Shown: positions 15,984 through 25,354, counted from the first letter of the stretch. The stretch: 64,000 bases of DNA from Streptomyces celluloflavus (GCA_000720995.1 JOEL01000020.1:124001-188000), one strand, 5' to 3'. Notes: generated from the letters alone by a model not told the origin. Numbers and translations are program-made.

Positions 15984-17801
15984 GTGCCCAGCGCGCCCCG
16001 AGCCGCGTCCCGCCCCGTGCTCCGTATCTCCCTCGCCCTGCTGGCCGGTACCGCCCTCGCCGCCTCCCTCGCCCCGGCCGCCCCCGCGACCGCCGCCGGT
16101 CCGTACACCGTCACCCCGCTGAAGGTGACCGTACGGGCCGGTGACCGCGACTGCGCCGTGGACGCGGACCTCTACCGCCCGCACGGCGTGGACGCCGCGC
16201 ACCCGGCGCCCGCCGTGCTGACCACCAACGGCTTCGGCGGCAGCAAGGCGGACGGCTCCACCGACGCCATCGCCAAGGCGTTCGCCGCCCGCGGCTATGT
16301 CGCCCTGGCCTACTCCGGCCTCGGCTTCGGCAAGACCGGCTGCCCGATCTCCCTGGACGACCCCCGGATCGACGGCAAGGCCGCGAGCCGTCTGATCGAC
16401 TTCCTGGCCGGCGCCGTGGCCGCCGACAACGGCACCCGGATCGACTACGTCACCAAGGACGGCCCGAGCGATCCGCGGGTCGGCATGATCGGCGGGTCCT
16501 ACGGCGGGGCGATCCAGCTGGCCACCGCCGCCGTCGACCACCGCGTGGACGCACTCGTCCCGCTGGTCACCTGGAACGACCTCGCCTACTCCCTCGACCC
16601 GAACAACGCCGATCGCACGAGGGGTGTCGGCGGGCCGGCGCCCGGCGCCTACAAGTACCAGTGGACCGGCGGGTTCTTCCTGATCGGCGAGGCGCAGGGG
16701 CTGGTCCATCCGAACCTCGACGTGTCACGGATCGGCGCGGCGGGCTGCCTGCACTTCGTCGCACCGGCCTGCGACACCAAGCGGCTGCTGGACTCCGGGC
16801 GGTACCCGGCCGAGGGGACCGCGGCGATGGTCCGCTACGTCCGCAGCGTCTCCCCGGTCGGCTATCTGTCCTCGGTCAAGGCGCCGACGCTGCTCGTCCA
16901 GGGCCAGAACGACAGTCTCTTCAACCTCAACGAGGCGACCGCCACCTACCGGACGCTGACCGCACAGGGCACCACGGCCAAGATGATCTGGCAGTCCTGG
17001 GGCCACAGCGGCGGCATCAAGAACCCGCCCAAGGGCGAACTCGACCTGGCCCGGGAAAACCTGGACACCAGCTACGTCGGCCGGCGGATCCTCGCCTGGT
17101 TCGACCGCTATCTGCGCCACCGGACGGCGACCGACACCGGCCCGGCCTTCGCGTACTACCGGGACTGGGTCACCGAGGGGCCCGTCTACGCCACCGCCTC
17201 CACCGTCCCCGCGACCCGCAGCCGGCTCTACCTCTCCGGCGACGGCACGCTCGTGGCCCGGCGCGAACAGGTCGTGCGCGGCAGCCGCACGTACCGCAAC
17301 TGGGCGCTGGCCACCAGCCATTCGGAGACCTCGCTGGCCGGGATGCTCGGGCTGCCGGACCCCGCGCCGTACGACATCGGGGGCACCTATCTGGACTGGA
17401 CCTCCGCACCGGTCGCGGGCGGTCCGGTGGATGTGGTGGGCGCGCCCGAGGTGACCCTCAAGGTGGTCTCGCCGGCGACCGAGCGGGTGCAGAACTCCGC
17501 GGACGCCGCCGACAAGCTGGTGCTCTTCGCAAAGTTGTACGACATCGCACCGGACGGCGGGAAGACGCTGGTGCACCGGCTGGTCGCCCCGGCCCGGGTG
17601 CCCGATGTGACCCGGAAGTTCACCGTGCAGCTCCCGGGCATCGTGCACCGGTACGAGCCGGGGCACCGTCTGCGGCTGGTGATCGCCGCGAGCGACACCG
17701 CCTATGCGGGCAATCGCGGCAGTAAACCGGTGACGGTCACCAGCGCGCCCGAGGACGCCGGGGTCCTCGAACTTCCCGTCACGCACGGGGTGTTGCGGTA
17801 G
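15984..17801 (+). CDS. Secreted CocE/NonD-type (S15 X-Pro dipeptidyl-peptidase-like) hydrolase
   Basis: A 605-residue exported serine hydrolase. The signal peptide runs from the GTG start through LRISLALLAGTALAASLAP to about ATAAGP. The alpha/beta hydrolase core shows IGGSYGGAIQ (Ser), VQGQNDSLFN (Asp) and QSWGHSGGI (His). The C-terminal ~200 residues form the jelly-roll domain typical of the CocE/X-Pro peptidase family. The frame is open upstream into the preceding gene, but GTG at 15984 has TCTGGAGG just upstream and starts the signal peptide. The family hydrolyses X-Pro peptides or esters; given the three peptidase genes upstream, a peptide substrate is the better guess. Confidence 0.88.
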   Translation: MPSAPRAASRPVLRISLALLAGTALAASLAPAAPATAAGPYTVTPLKVTVRAGDRDCAVDADLYRPHGVDAAHPAPAVLTTNGFGGSKADGSTDAIAKAFAARGYVALAYSGLGFGKTGCPISLDDPRIDGKAASRLIDFLAGAVAADNGTRIDYVTKDGPSDPRVGMIGGSYGGAIQLATAAVDHRVDALVPLVTWNDLAYSLDPNNADRTRGVGGPAPGAYKYQWTGGFFLIGEAQGLVHPNLDVSRIGAAGCLHFVAPACDTKRLLDSGRYPAEGTAAMVRYVRSVSPVGYLSSVKAPTLLVQGQNDSLFNLNEATATYRTLTAQGTTAKMIWQSWGHSGGIKNPPKGELDLARENLDTSYVGRRILAWFDRYLRHRTATDTGPAFAYYRDWVTEGPVYATASTVPATRSRLYLSGDGTLVARREQVVRGSRTYRNWALATSHSETSLAGMLGLPDPAPYDIGGTYLDWTSAPVAGGPVDVVGAPEVTLKVVSPATERVQNSADAADKLVLFAKLYDIAPDGGKTLVHRLVAPARVPDVTRKFTVQLPGIVHRYEPGHRLRLVIAASDTAYAGNRGSKPVTVTSAPEDAGVLELPVTHGVLR

Positions 17802-17910
17802 CGGATAGGTGGCTTCGGCAGGGGTGGGTCAGTGGTGGTACCCGTCGGACGGGGGCCGGCCGGGGGCCGTGCGCCGGCCGTGGCGTCCGCCGGGTGCGCG
17901 CGGCGGGCCG

Positions 17911-18105
17911 TCAGCCGTCCGTGATCGTGATGGCCCCGACGGGGCAGGCGCGGGCGGCCTCCCGTACGAGCGGGTCGCCCGCGCCGTCCTCGCGGCCGGG
18001 CAGCAGCATGCTGTAGCCCTCATCGTCCTGGGTGAACACCCCCGGCGCGGTCAGTACGCACTGGCCGGCGCCGATACAGATGTCCGGGTCGATCTCGATC
18101 CGCAT
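17911..18105 (-). CDS. 3Fe-4S ferredoxin, P450 redox partner
   Basis: A 64-residue ferredoxin starting MRIEIDPDICIGAGQC. The cluster ligands are Cys10, Cys16 and Cys54 in CIGAGQC and RACPVGAI; the fourth Cys of a 4Fe-4S ferredoxin is replaced by Ala13 or Gly14, so a 3Fe-4S cluster is expected. SD AAAGGGG precedes the ATG. It lies 35 bp downstream of a P450 gene on the same strand, the usual arrangement for CYP105-type systems, and would pass electrons from a ferredoxin reductase to it. No reductase gene is in this window. Confidence 0.93.
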   Translation of the reverse strand: MRIEIDPDICIGAGQCVLTAPGVFTQDDEGYSMLLPGREDGAGDPLVREAARACPVGAITITDG

Positions 18106-18140
18106 GTCGGACCCCTTTCTTCTTGGCTGCCCCCATGGTG

Positions 18141-19328
18141 CTACCAGGCCAGCGGCAGTTCGATCATTCCCTGCAATGTGTCGCCCGGCTTGAAGGGAAT
18201 TTCCGCGGCCGGCGCGGCGAGCCGCAGATCCGGGATCCTGGTGAAGAGCGAGCGCAGTGCGATCTCCATCTCGGCGCGGGCGAGGTTCTGTCCCAGGCAC
18301 TGGTGAATGCCGAAACCGAACGCCACGTGATGGCGGGCGGAACGGTGCCAGTCCAGGTCGTCGGGTGACGCGTAGGCAGTGCCGTCACGGTTGATCGTGG
18401 AGTTGGCGAACACCACGCCCTCGTCGGCCCTGATGGTCCGCCCGCCGATCTCGATGTCCTCCGTGGCCACCCGCACCATGCCGTCGGCGATGGACAGGAA
18501 CCGCAGCAGCTCCTCGACCGCGGCCGGTATCAGGCTCTCGTCGGCCCGCAACTGCGCGAGCTGTGCCGGGTGTTCGAGCAGCGTGAAGGTGCCGAGCGAG
18601 ATCATGTTGGAGGTGGTCTCGTGCCCGGCGATCAGCAGGATCAGGGCGAAGGTGACCAGGTCCTCGCGGGTGAGGGCGCCCGTCCGCAGCTGGTCGTCGA
18701 TCAGATCGTCCAGCAGTCCCTCGCCGGGCTTCTTCTCCTTGCCGGAGATCAGCTCGGCGAGGTAGTTCTCCAACTGCTCGCGGGCGTCCTCGAACTCCTC
18801 CGCCGAACCGCTGCGGAGCATCCGGCGCGACTGCTCCTCGAAGAACTCGTGGTCGGCGTAGGGCACGCCGAGCAGCAGGCAGATCACCATGGACGGCACC
18901 GGCAGCGCGAAGGCGGAGACCAGCTCGGCGGGCGGCCCCTGCGCGAGCATCCGGTCGATGAGGCCGTCGACGATCCGCTGGATCTGCGGCCGCATCGCGG
19001 CGGCCCGCTTGACGGTGAAGCCGGGTATCAGCATCCGGCGCTGGGTGTTGTGCTCGGGGTCGTCCACGCCGAGCAGCGGTGTCCTGGTCCGGCGGATCTG
19101 CGCGGCGCGTTCGATCGTGATCGGGAACGCCGGGTTCATCCGGTCGGCGGACAGCCGCGGGTCGGACATCAGGGCCCGCGCCTCGGCGTGGCCGGTCACC
19201 AGCCATGCCGAGCGGCCGTCGTAGAAGGTGACACGCGCCAGCGGACCCTCTGCGCGCAGCGGCTGATAGGCGGACGGCGGCTGGTAGGGACAGGTGCGGT
19301 CCTGCGGGAAGGAAACGGTTTCGGTCAT
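18141..19328 (-). CDS. Cytochrome P450, CYP105-like
   Basis: A 395-residue soluble P450. The I-helix oxygen-activation motif is LLIAGHETTSNMI, the K-helix ExxR is EELLR, and the haem loop is FGFGIHQCLGQNLAR with the Cys thiolate. VDDPEHNTQRRMLIPGFTVKR is typical of CYP105 members, which hydroxylate diverse xenobiotics and secondary metabolites. I chose ATG at 19328 because GGGAGG is 8 bases upstream; an in-frame ATG six codons earlier lacks this. It is co-transcribed with the ferredoxin. The substrate is unknown: no biosynthetic cluster is in the window, so detoxification is plausible. Confidence 0.93.
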   Translation of the reverse strand: MTETVSFPQDRTCPYQPPSAYQPLRAEGPLARVTFYDGRSAWLVTGHAEARALMSDPRLSADRMNPAFPITIERAAQIRRTRTPLLGVDDPEHNTQRRMLIPGFTVKRAAAMRPQIQRIVDGLIDRMLAQGPPAELVSAFALPVPSMVICLLLGVPYADHEFFEEQSRRMLRSGSAEEFEDAREQLENYLAELISGKEKKPGEGLLDDLIDDQLRTGALTREDLVTFALILLIAGHETTSNMISLGTFTLLEHPAQLAQLRADESLIPAAVEELLRFLSIADGMVRVATEDIEIGGRTIRADEGVVFANSTINRDGTAYASPDDLDWHRSARHHVAFGFGIHQCLGQNLARAEMEIALRSLFTRIPDLRLAAPAAEIPFKPGDTLQGMIELPLAW

Positions 19329-19673
19329 GGCTTGCCTCCCGGGCAAGGGCCTGAGGTGCTCGCGTGTATGAGGGGGGTCGGCGGGAACGCGCGCGTGTGC
19401 GACGTGCTGATCTCCACTTCATGCCCGGTGTGCCGGGATCGTCTACGCGCAGTCCAGCCAACTTCGGTCGTAATTGGCCATGTTCGGAACTCTCTGCCGG
19501 TGTTGCCTTACGGGGTCTTTACTTCTGGCGGCGCGTTGTGCTGACGGCCTGATATCGCCATCGGCCGGGCGGCGGCGCGGCTCCGTACACCGCGGGCAAC
19601 CGGTGAGCGGCTTCCGTGGCACTCGTACCACCCCCGAAGTTGCCACGGCGGCACGCGGTGCCACACTGGGTGT
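19329..19673. other. Divergent intergenic region, 345 bp, with dyads near the right end
   Basis: No gene is supported. Close to the CoA-transferase start are CCGTGGCA (19614-19621) and TGCCACGG (19641-19648), an 8-bp inverted repeat with a 19-bp spacer, then GGCAC-GCG-GTGCC (19650-19662). CACACT at 19662-19667 is placed six bases before the ATG and could be a -10 of a leaderless gene. Confidence 0.5.
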
Positions 19674-21074
19674 ATGGGGCAACGACATGACACCGGTACG
19701 GAACTGGCCTGGGCGGCACTCGGCGGCGCCCCGGATCTCACCCGGCGGATCTCCTACGGCGGACCGCCCGGCCTGCTCGCGGCCCGGCTCCCGGTGATGG
19801 CGCTGGCCCGCTCCACGGTCGCCGTCTGCGCGCTCGCCGCCGCCGAACTGGCCGCCCGGCGTACCGGCCGGCCGGTGCCCGCCGTACGGGTCGACGACGG
19901 CGCGGTGGCCACCGCCTTCGTCAGCGAGCGCCATCTGCGGATCGACGGCCGGGCACCCTCGACGTTCGCGCCGCTCTCCCGCTTCTGGCGCACCGCCGAC
20001 GGCTGGCTGCGCACCCACGCCAACTACCCGCACCACCGCACCCGGCTGCTGACCGCGCTCGGCCTGCCGGCGGCCGCCGGTGCGGCGGAGGTGGCGGCCG
20101 AACTGGCCGGCCGCCGGGCCGAGGAGGTCCAGGAGACGGTGTACGCGGCGGGCGGGCTGGCCGTCGCCGCCCGCACCCCCGAGGAGTGGGCCGCGCACCC
20201 GCAGGGCGCCGCGGTGGCCGCCCATCCGCTGCTCACGCTGGAGCCGCTGGGCACCGGCGCGCCCCCGCGCCCGCTGCCGGTGCTCGCCGGTGATCCCGTG
20301 CTGCCCGCCGCGGGGCTGCGCGTACTGGACCTGACCCGGGTGATCGCCGGACCGGTCGCCACCCGTACGCTCGCGCTGCTCGGCGCTGATGTGCTGCGGA
20401 TCGACGCACCGCAGCTGCCGGAGAGCCAGGACGCGCACAGCGACACCGGATTCGGCAAGCGCTCCACCGTGCTCGACCTCGGCGCGCGGGCCGGCCGGGC
20501 CACCTTCGAGGAGCTGCTGACCGGCGCGGACGTCGTGGTCACCGGCTACCGGCCGGGCGCCCTGGACCGCTTCGGTCTGGCGCCCGAGGAACTCGCCGCC
20601 CGCCGCCCGGGGCTGGTCGTCGCCCGCCTCTCCGCCTGGGGCGACGACGGGCCGTGGGGCGCCCGGCGCGGTTTCGACAGCCTGGTGCAGGTGGCCACGG
20701 GGATCGCCGCCGTAGAAGCGGACGGCGACGGCACCCCCGGCGCGCTGCCCGCCCAGGCGCTCGACCACGGCACGGGCTATCTGCTGGCCGCGGCGGTGCT
20801 GCGGGCGCTGACCGAGCAGGCCCGCACCGGCGGTTCGTCCCTCGCCACCCTCGCGCTGGCGCGGACCGCCCGGTGGCTGGTACAAGGCCCGGCCGACGAC
20901 GATCCGGCGGATCCGGCCGCCGGCCGCTACGACGCCGCCCACCACCTCCGGGACACCGACAGCCCGGTCGGACGGCTGCGCCACGCCCTGCCGCCGGTCT
21001 CCTTCGACGGCGGCCCGGCCACCTGGGCGACCCCGCCGGGCCGCTGGGGCACCGATCCCGCCGCGTGGCGGTGA
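19674..21074 (+). CDS. CaiB/BaiF (class III) CoA-transferase family protein, probable catalytic Asp lost
   Basis: A 466-residue protein. The second half carries the family III landmarks GLRVLDLTRVIAGPVATRTLALLGADVLRID, RSTVLDLG and ADVVVTGYRPGALDRFGL. The first half looks like a partial, divergent copy (AVRVDDGAVATAF, FWRTADGWLRTHANYPHHR). Family members move CoA between carboxylic acids through an active-site Asp. In my reading that position, usually after a G-x-G-Q-x-V-D-V-x-L-x-D stretch, is covered by TGGSSLATLALARTARWL with no Asp. It may therefore be inactive, or use the DD of the first domain. No SD precedes the ATG. Confidence 0.78.
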   Translation: MGQRHDTGTELAWAALGGAPDLTRRISYGGPPGLLAARLPVMALARSTVAVCALAAAELAARRTGRPVPAVRVDDGAVATAFVSERHLRIDGRAPSTFAPLSRFWRTADGWLRTHANYPHHRTRLLTALGLPAAAGAAEVAAELAGRRAEEVQETVYAAGGLAVAARTPEEWAAHPQGAAVAAHPLLTLEPLGTGAPPRPLPVLAGDPVLPAAGLRVLDLTRVIAGPVATRTLALLGADVLRIDAPQLPESQDAHSDTGFGKRSTVLDLGARAGRATFEELLTGADVVVTGYRPGALDRFGLAPEELAARRPGLVVARLSAWGDDGPWGARRGFDSLVQVATGIAAVEADGDGTPGALPAQALDHGTGYLLAAAVLRALTEQARTGGSSLATLALARTARWLVQGPADDDPADPAAGRYDAAHHLRDTDSPVGRLRHALPPVSFDGGPATWATPPGRWGTDPAAWR

Positions 21075-21163
21075 GCGGCCCGCTCCGCCGTCCGCGGGAT
21101 CCGGGAGGATCGGCGCCCGCCCCGGCCTGGCCCAAATCGGCCGCTCCTCCGTACGATCTGCCG

Positions 21164-21715
21164 ATGACCGATGATCACTACCTCGCACGGGGCCCGCGGG
21201 TGGGCATCCGGCGCTTCACCGCCGCCGACCGGGACGAGTTCACCGCACGGGCCCGCGAGAGCGCGGACCTGCACCACCCCTGGCTCTACCCGCCGGACTC
21301 CGACGACGCGTACGACACCTATCTGGACAGGCTCCAGGAGCCGCAGCGCGAGGGCTACCTGATCTGTGCGCACGACAGCGGCCGGATCGCGGGCTTCCTC
21401 ACCATCAACAACATCGTGCACGGCGCCTTCCGGTGCGGGGCGATCGGCTACGGCGCCTTCGCCCACGCCGCCGGGCGCGGTCTGCTGGGCGAGGGGCTGC
21501 GGCTCGTACTGCACCACGCCTTCGAGGAGTTGGGCCTGCACCGGATGGAGGCCAACATCCAGCCGGCCAATGTCCGGTCGATCGCACTGGTCAAGCGTGC
21601 CGGATTCCGGCTGGAGGGGTTCTCACCGGACTTCCTCTTCATCGACGGCGCCTGGCGCGACCACGAGCGCTGGGCGATCACCAGCGAGATGCTCCCGCCG
21701 GCCGGGGCACGGTGA
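21164..21715 (+). CDS. GNAT N-acetyltransferase, RimJ/RimL type
   Basis: A 183-residue acetyltransferase. The start GPRVGIRRFTAADRDEF is the RimJ/RimL N-terminus; the acetyl-CoA loop region reads GYGAFAHAAGRGLLGEGLRLVLHHAFEELGLHRMEA, followed by the conserved N-x-x-S block NVRSIALVKRAGFRLEGF. Members acetylate the N-termini of ribosomal proteins or small amines; the target is unknown here. The ATG at 21164 lacks an SD but has TACGAT exactly six bases upstream, consistent with a leaderless transcript. The open frame extends upstream but without coding character. Confidence 0.9.
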   Translation: MTDDHYLARGPRVGIRRFTAADRDEFTARARESADLHHPWLYPPDSDDAYDTYLDRLQEPQREGYLICAHDSGRIAGFLTINNIVHGAFRCGAIGYGAFAHAAGRGLLGEGLRLVLHHAFEELGLHRMEANIQPANVRSIALVKRAGFRLEGFSPDFLFIDGAWRDHERWAITSEMLPPAGAR

Positions 21716-21747
21716 CCGCCGGCCCGGCCGGGGTGCAGAGTGACGCC

Positions 21748-22116
21748 ATGGACATCGAATTCCGCCGCACCGTACCGGTCTTCCGCATCTTCGACGTGGC
21801 CAAGGCCCATGAGTTCTACCTCGGCTACCTCGGCTGCGCCGTCGACTGGGAGCACCGCCACGAGCCCCGGATGCCGCTCTACACCCAGGTCTCGCGCGGC
21901 GGACTGGTCCTGCACCTGTCCGAGCACCACGGCGACGCGACGCCCGGTTCCGCGCTCTTCGCGGAGGTGCGCGGGGTGGGCGCCCTGCACGCCGAACTGA
22001 CCGGCAAGGACTATCCGTTCCTCAGGCCCGGACTGGAGCGGGACGCGGACGGTACCTCGCTCACCCTCATCGATCCGTTCGGCAACCGGCTCGTCCTCAC
22101 CGAGCCCGCCGGCTGA
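21748..22116 (+). CDS. Glyoxalase/bleomycin-resistance (VOC) superfamily protein
   Basis: A 122-residue, single VOC-fold protein with two beta-alpha-beta-beta-beta units: VPVFRIFDVAKAHEFYLGYLGCAVDWEHR, then GLVLHLSEHHGD and a final LTLIDPFGNRLVLTE. The pattern of LHL-x-EHH and DPFGN is that of bleomycin-resistance-like VOC proteins that bind or sequester ligands. CAGAGT lies six bases before ATG with no SD. It starts 32 bp after the GNAT gene on the same strand. The ligand is unknown. Confidence 0.88.
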   Translation: MDIEFRRTVPVFRIFDVAKAHEFYLGYLGCAVDWEHRHEPRMPLYTQVSRGGLVLHLSEHHGDATPGSALFAEVRGVGALHAELTGKDYPFLRPGLERDADGTSLTLIDPFGNRLVLTEPAG

Positions 22117-22259
22117 TCTCCACGGTGTCCGTGCCGGGACCGGGCGGCGCGGTGCCCGGCAGTCCGGGCCCGCCGTATTCCCAGAGGCCCGCCCCGGTCC
22201 GGTGCGCGCCCGGCGGAAAAGCCAATGGCCCCAGGTGTACGCCCCGTTACGATCGCGGT

Positions 22260-23165
22260 ATGCGCCGCACCGTACTCATCGACGCCTCCTCCAACCTGGG
22301 GCTGCGCCCGCCCGCGCCCGGCACCGTCCCCGGCTGCTACAAGCTCGCCGGCGCGCTGCGCGAACAGGGGCTGCTGCGGCGGCTCGGCGCACGGGAGGGC
22401 GGGGTGGTGGTGCCGCCGCGCTACGACCTGGGGGACTGGCGGGAGGGCGACGGCGACTTCCACGCCGCCGCCCTCGCCCGTTACACCGGCCGGCTCGCGG
22501 ACCGCGTCGAGGGACACGTCCGCGCGGGCGGCTTCCCGGTCCTGCTCGGCGGCGATTGCAGCATCCTGCTCGGCGCCGTCCTCGCGCTGCGCCGCCTCGG
22601 GCGGTACGGCGTGGCCTATCTCGACGGGCACGGCGACTTCCGGCACCCCGGCAACGCGGCCGTGTCCGGCCCGGTGGGCGCCGCCGCCGGTGAGGGCGTC
22701 GCGCAGATCACCGGGCGCGGGCAGCCGGACCTCACCGACCTGGAGGGCCGGCGGCCCTACGTCCGTGACACGGACGTACACGTCCTGGGCCTGCGCGACG
22801 CCGACGAGCACCGGCCGGAACTGACCGCCCTCGGCATCGCCCACACCCCCGTCGGCGAGATCCGGCGCCGCGGCCCGGCGGCGGTCGGCCGCGCGGTGCT
22901 CGGCCACCTCCACAAGCCGCCGCTCGACGGCTTCTGGATCCACCTCGACGCGGATGTCCTGGACCCGTCCGTGAAGCCGGCCGTCGACAGCCCCGACCCC
23001 GGCGGCCTGCTCACCGGCGAACTGCGCGACCTGATCGGCCCGCTGGCCGCCTCCCCCCGCTGCGTCGGCCTCGACCTCACCATCTACGACCCGGACCGCG
23101 ACCCCGAAGGCACCGGCGCCGTACTCCTCGCCGGCCTCCTCGACGGCCTCTTTGCGCAACCCTGA
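22260..23165 (+). CDS. Arginase/agmatinase-family hydrolase
   Basis: A 301-residue ureohydrolase-fold protein. The two-manganese motifs are present: LLGGDCSILLG, then YLDGHGDF (in place of the usual D-A-H-x-D), and HLDADVLDPSVKPAVDSPDPGG. Known members hydrolyse arginine, agmatine, guanidino acids or formiminoglutamate. The first Asp-x-His motif has Gly at x, seen in many unassigned actinomycete members, so the substrate stays open. ATG at 22260 is six bases after TACGAT (22248-22253) with no SD, which fits a leaderless mRNA; the frame is open upstream to 22125. Confidence 0.87.
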   Translation: MRRTVLIDASSNLGLRPPAPGTVPGCYKLAGALREQGLLRRLGAREGGVVVPPRYDLGDWREGDGDFHAAALARYTGRLADRVEGHVRAGGFPVLLGGDCSILLGAVLALRRLGRYGVAYLDGHGDFRHPGNAAVSGPVGAAAGEGVAQITGRGQPDLTDLEGRRPYVRDTDVHVLGLRDADEHRPELTALGIAHTPVGEIRRRGPAAVGRAVLGHLHKPPLDGFWIHLDADVLDPSVKPAVDSPDPGGLLTGELRDLIGPLAASPRCVGLDLTIYDPDRDPEGTGAVLLAGLLDGLFAQP

Positions 23166-23273
23166 CCCGCCTCGTCGGCAAGAGGCCCTGTGCAGAGCGG
23201 CGATGACGTTGTTCCATGGTCAACAGGAGGCCGCCGCAGCCGAGGCGGCCCGGTCCAACCCTGCGAGGCAGCT

Positions 23274-25307
23274 GTGGCCACGAGTGTGCGACATACCACC
23301 CTGACCCTTCCCGCCGCCCCCATCGGCCCGGACAACCCCCTGCCCGCCCTGCGCGGCGCCGGCGATCCGCACCGCGTCGAGATCTCCGAGGACACCGGCC
23401 TGCCCGCCGACATGGCCCGCCAGCTCGGCTACCGGCCGCTGCGCTCGCTGCTGCCCGCCCCGCTGCGCGACGGCTACGGGCGCCGCCGCCGCGCCACCGA
23501 CCTCGATGCGATCGTCATCGAGAACGACCGGCTGCGCGCCACCGTCCTGCCCGGCCTCGGCGGCCGGGTGTACTCGCTGTACCACAAGCCCACCGACCGC
23601 GAACTGCTCTACCGCAACCCCGTGCTGCAACCCGCGGCGTTCGCCCTCAACGGCGCCTGGTTCTCCGGCGGCATCGAATGGAACATCGGCGCCACCGGCC
23701 ACACCACCCTCTCCTGCGCCCCGTTGCACGCCGCCCGCGTCCAGGCCCCGGACGGCGGCGAGATGCTCCGCCTGTGGGAGTGGGAGCGGCTGCGCGATCT
23801 GCCCTTCCAGGTGGACCTGTGGCTGCCGGACGGCGCCGACTTCCTCTACGTCGGCGTCCGCGTCCGCAACCCGCACCACCACACCGCCCCGGTCTACTGG
23901 TGGTCCAACATCGCCGTCCCCGAACAGGCGGACAGCCGCGTCCTGACCCCCGCCGACACGGCCTGGCACTTCGGCTACGCGCACACCCTGCGCCGCGTCC
24001 CGGTCCCCGCCTCCGACGGCGCCGACCGCAGCTACCCGCTGCGCAGCGCCCACCCCGCCGACTACTTCTACGAGATCCCCGACGGCGCCCGCCGCTGGGT
24101 CACCTCCCTCGATGCCGGCGGCCGCGGCCTGATCCAGACCTCCACCGACACCCTGCGCGGACGCAAGCTCTTCCTCTGGGGCGCGGCGCGGGCCGGCCGC
24201 CGCTGGCAGCAGTGGCTGACCGAACCGGGCACCGACGGCTACGCCGAGATCCAGGCGGGCCTCGCCCGCACCCAGCTGGAGCACGTACCGCTGGACGGCG
24301 GCGCCGAGTTCGCCTGGCTGGAGGCGTACGGACCGCTGGCCGCCGACCCCGCGACGGTGCACGGCGACGACTGGGCCGCGGCCCGCGGTGAGGTCGCGGC
24401 CCGCCTCGAAGCGGCGCTGCCGCGCGCGGACGTGGACGCCGCGTACGCCGCCTGGCGGCCGTACGCCGATCTCGAACCGAAGGCGCACCTGGCCACCGGC
24501 TCCGGCTGGGGCGCACTGGAGGCCGCCCGCACGGGCCTCGACCTGCCCGGTACCCCCTTCGACGCGGCGACCCTGGGCGAGGCGCAGCAGCCCTGGCTGA
24601 CCCTGCTGCGGACCGGTGACCTGCCGGCGACGGGCCCGCTGCCCGGCCCGGCGCCGGTCGCACCGGCCTGGCGCGAACTGCTGGAGTCCGCCCGGCCGGG
24701 CCCGGCCACCGACTACCACCTCGGCCTCGCCCAGTGGTACGCCGGCGACCGCGCACAGGCCGTCCGCAGCTGGGAACGGGCGCTGGCGCACGGCGCCGGA
24801 TGGCAGCCGCGGTACTGCCTGGCCGCCGCCGAGGCCGAGGCGGGCGACACGGCCCGCGCCGCCGACCGGTACGCGGAGGCGTTCGACTGCGCGGACCGCC
24901 CGGACGGGACCGCCGCGTCCGGCCCGGCCGCCCGCACCGGGCGGGCGGTGCTGCCCGCGCTCGCCCGGGAGGCGGTTCCCGCACTGCTCGCGGCCGGCCG
25001 CAGCGAGGAGGCCGCGCGGCTGCTGGCGCGGCTGCGCCCGGCCGAGCTGACCGCCGGCCGGTTCCGGCTGCTGACGGCCCAGGTGCTGCTCGCCCAGGGG
25101 GCGGCGGACCGGGCGCGCGAGATCTTCGACACCGGTTTCGAGATCGCCGATCTGCGGGAGGGCGACGAGACGCTCAGCGACACCTGGTACGCCATCGCCG
25201 AACGCCTGGTCGCCGGCGCCGGGCCGGTCACCGACGAGGTGCGCGCCAGGGCCCGCGCCGAGCACCCGCTGCCGGAGCGCTACGAGTTCCGGATGCGGCC
25301 GGTGTGA
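23274..25307 (+). CDS. DUF5107 domain protein with C-terminal TPR-like repeats
   Basis: A 677-residue protein. The N-terminal ~330 residues show DUF5107, a galactose-mutarotase-like beta-sandwich: IVIENDRLRATVLPGLGGRVYSL, GAWFSGGIEWNIGATGH, PVYWWSNIAVPE and KLFLWG. The C-terminal ~200 residues are helical repeats of TPR type (TDYHLGLAQWYAGDRAQAVRSWERAL, then AEAEAGDTARAADRYAEAF). DUF5107 proteins occur in sugar-catabolic settings; a role in handling or hydrolysing glycosides is the best guess. I chose GTG at 23274, which has a GAGG site upstream; GTG at 23286 is an alternative. A 10-bp-stem hairpin follows. Confidence 0.85.
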   Translation: MATSVRHTTLTLPAAPIGPDNPLPALRGAGDPHRVEISEDTGLPADMARQLGYRPLRSLLPAPLRDGYGRRRRATDLDAIVIENDRLRATVLPGLGGRVYSLYHKPTDRELLYRNPVLQPAAFALNGAWFSGGIEWNIGATGHTTLSCAPLHAARVQAPDGGEMLRLWEWERLRDLPFQVDLWLPDGADFLYVGVRVRNPHHHTAPVYWWSNIAVPEQADSRVLTPADTAWHFGYAHTLRRVPVPASDGADRSYPLRSAHPADYFYEIPDGARRWVTSLDAGGRGLIQTSTDTLRGRKLFLWGAARAGRRWQQWLTEPGTDGYAEIQAGLARTQLEHVPLDGGAEFAWLEAYGPLAADPATVHGDDWAAARGEVAARLEAALPRADVDAAYAAWRPYADLEPKAHLATGSGWGALEAARTGLDLPGTPFDAATLGEAQQPWLTLLRTGDLPATGPLPGPAPVAPAWRELLESARPGPATDYHLGLAQWYAGDRAQAVRSWERALAHGAGWQPRYCLAAAEAEAGDTARAADRYAEAFDCADRPDGTAASGPAARTGRAVLPALAREAVPALLAAGRSEEAARLLARLRPAELTAGRFRLLTAQVLLAQGAADRAREIFDTGFEIADLREGDETLSDTWYAIAERLVAGAGPVTDEVRARARAEHPLPERYEFRMRPV

Positions 25308-25325
25308 CGGGACGCCCCACGGTGC

Positions 25326-25354
25326 GCGCACCCGGGTACGCCATCCGGGTGCGC
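25326..25354. terminator. Hairpin after the DUF5107 gene
   Basis: GCGCACCCGG and CCGGGTGCGC are perfect 10-bp complements with a 9-nt loop, 19 bases after the stop codon. Confidence 0.7.

Noticed and set aside
9616-16114. Long - strand frames opposite the phosphatase and peptidase genes.
   Set aside because: Same reason; the + strand genes carry complete catalytic motifs and ribosome sites.
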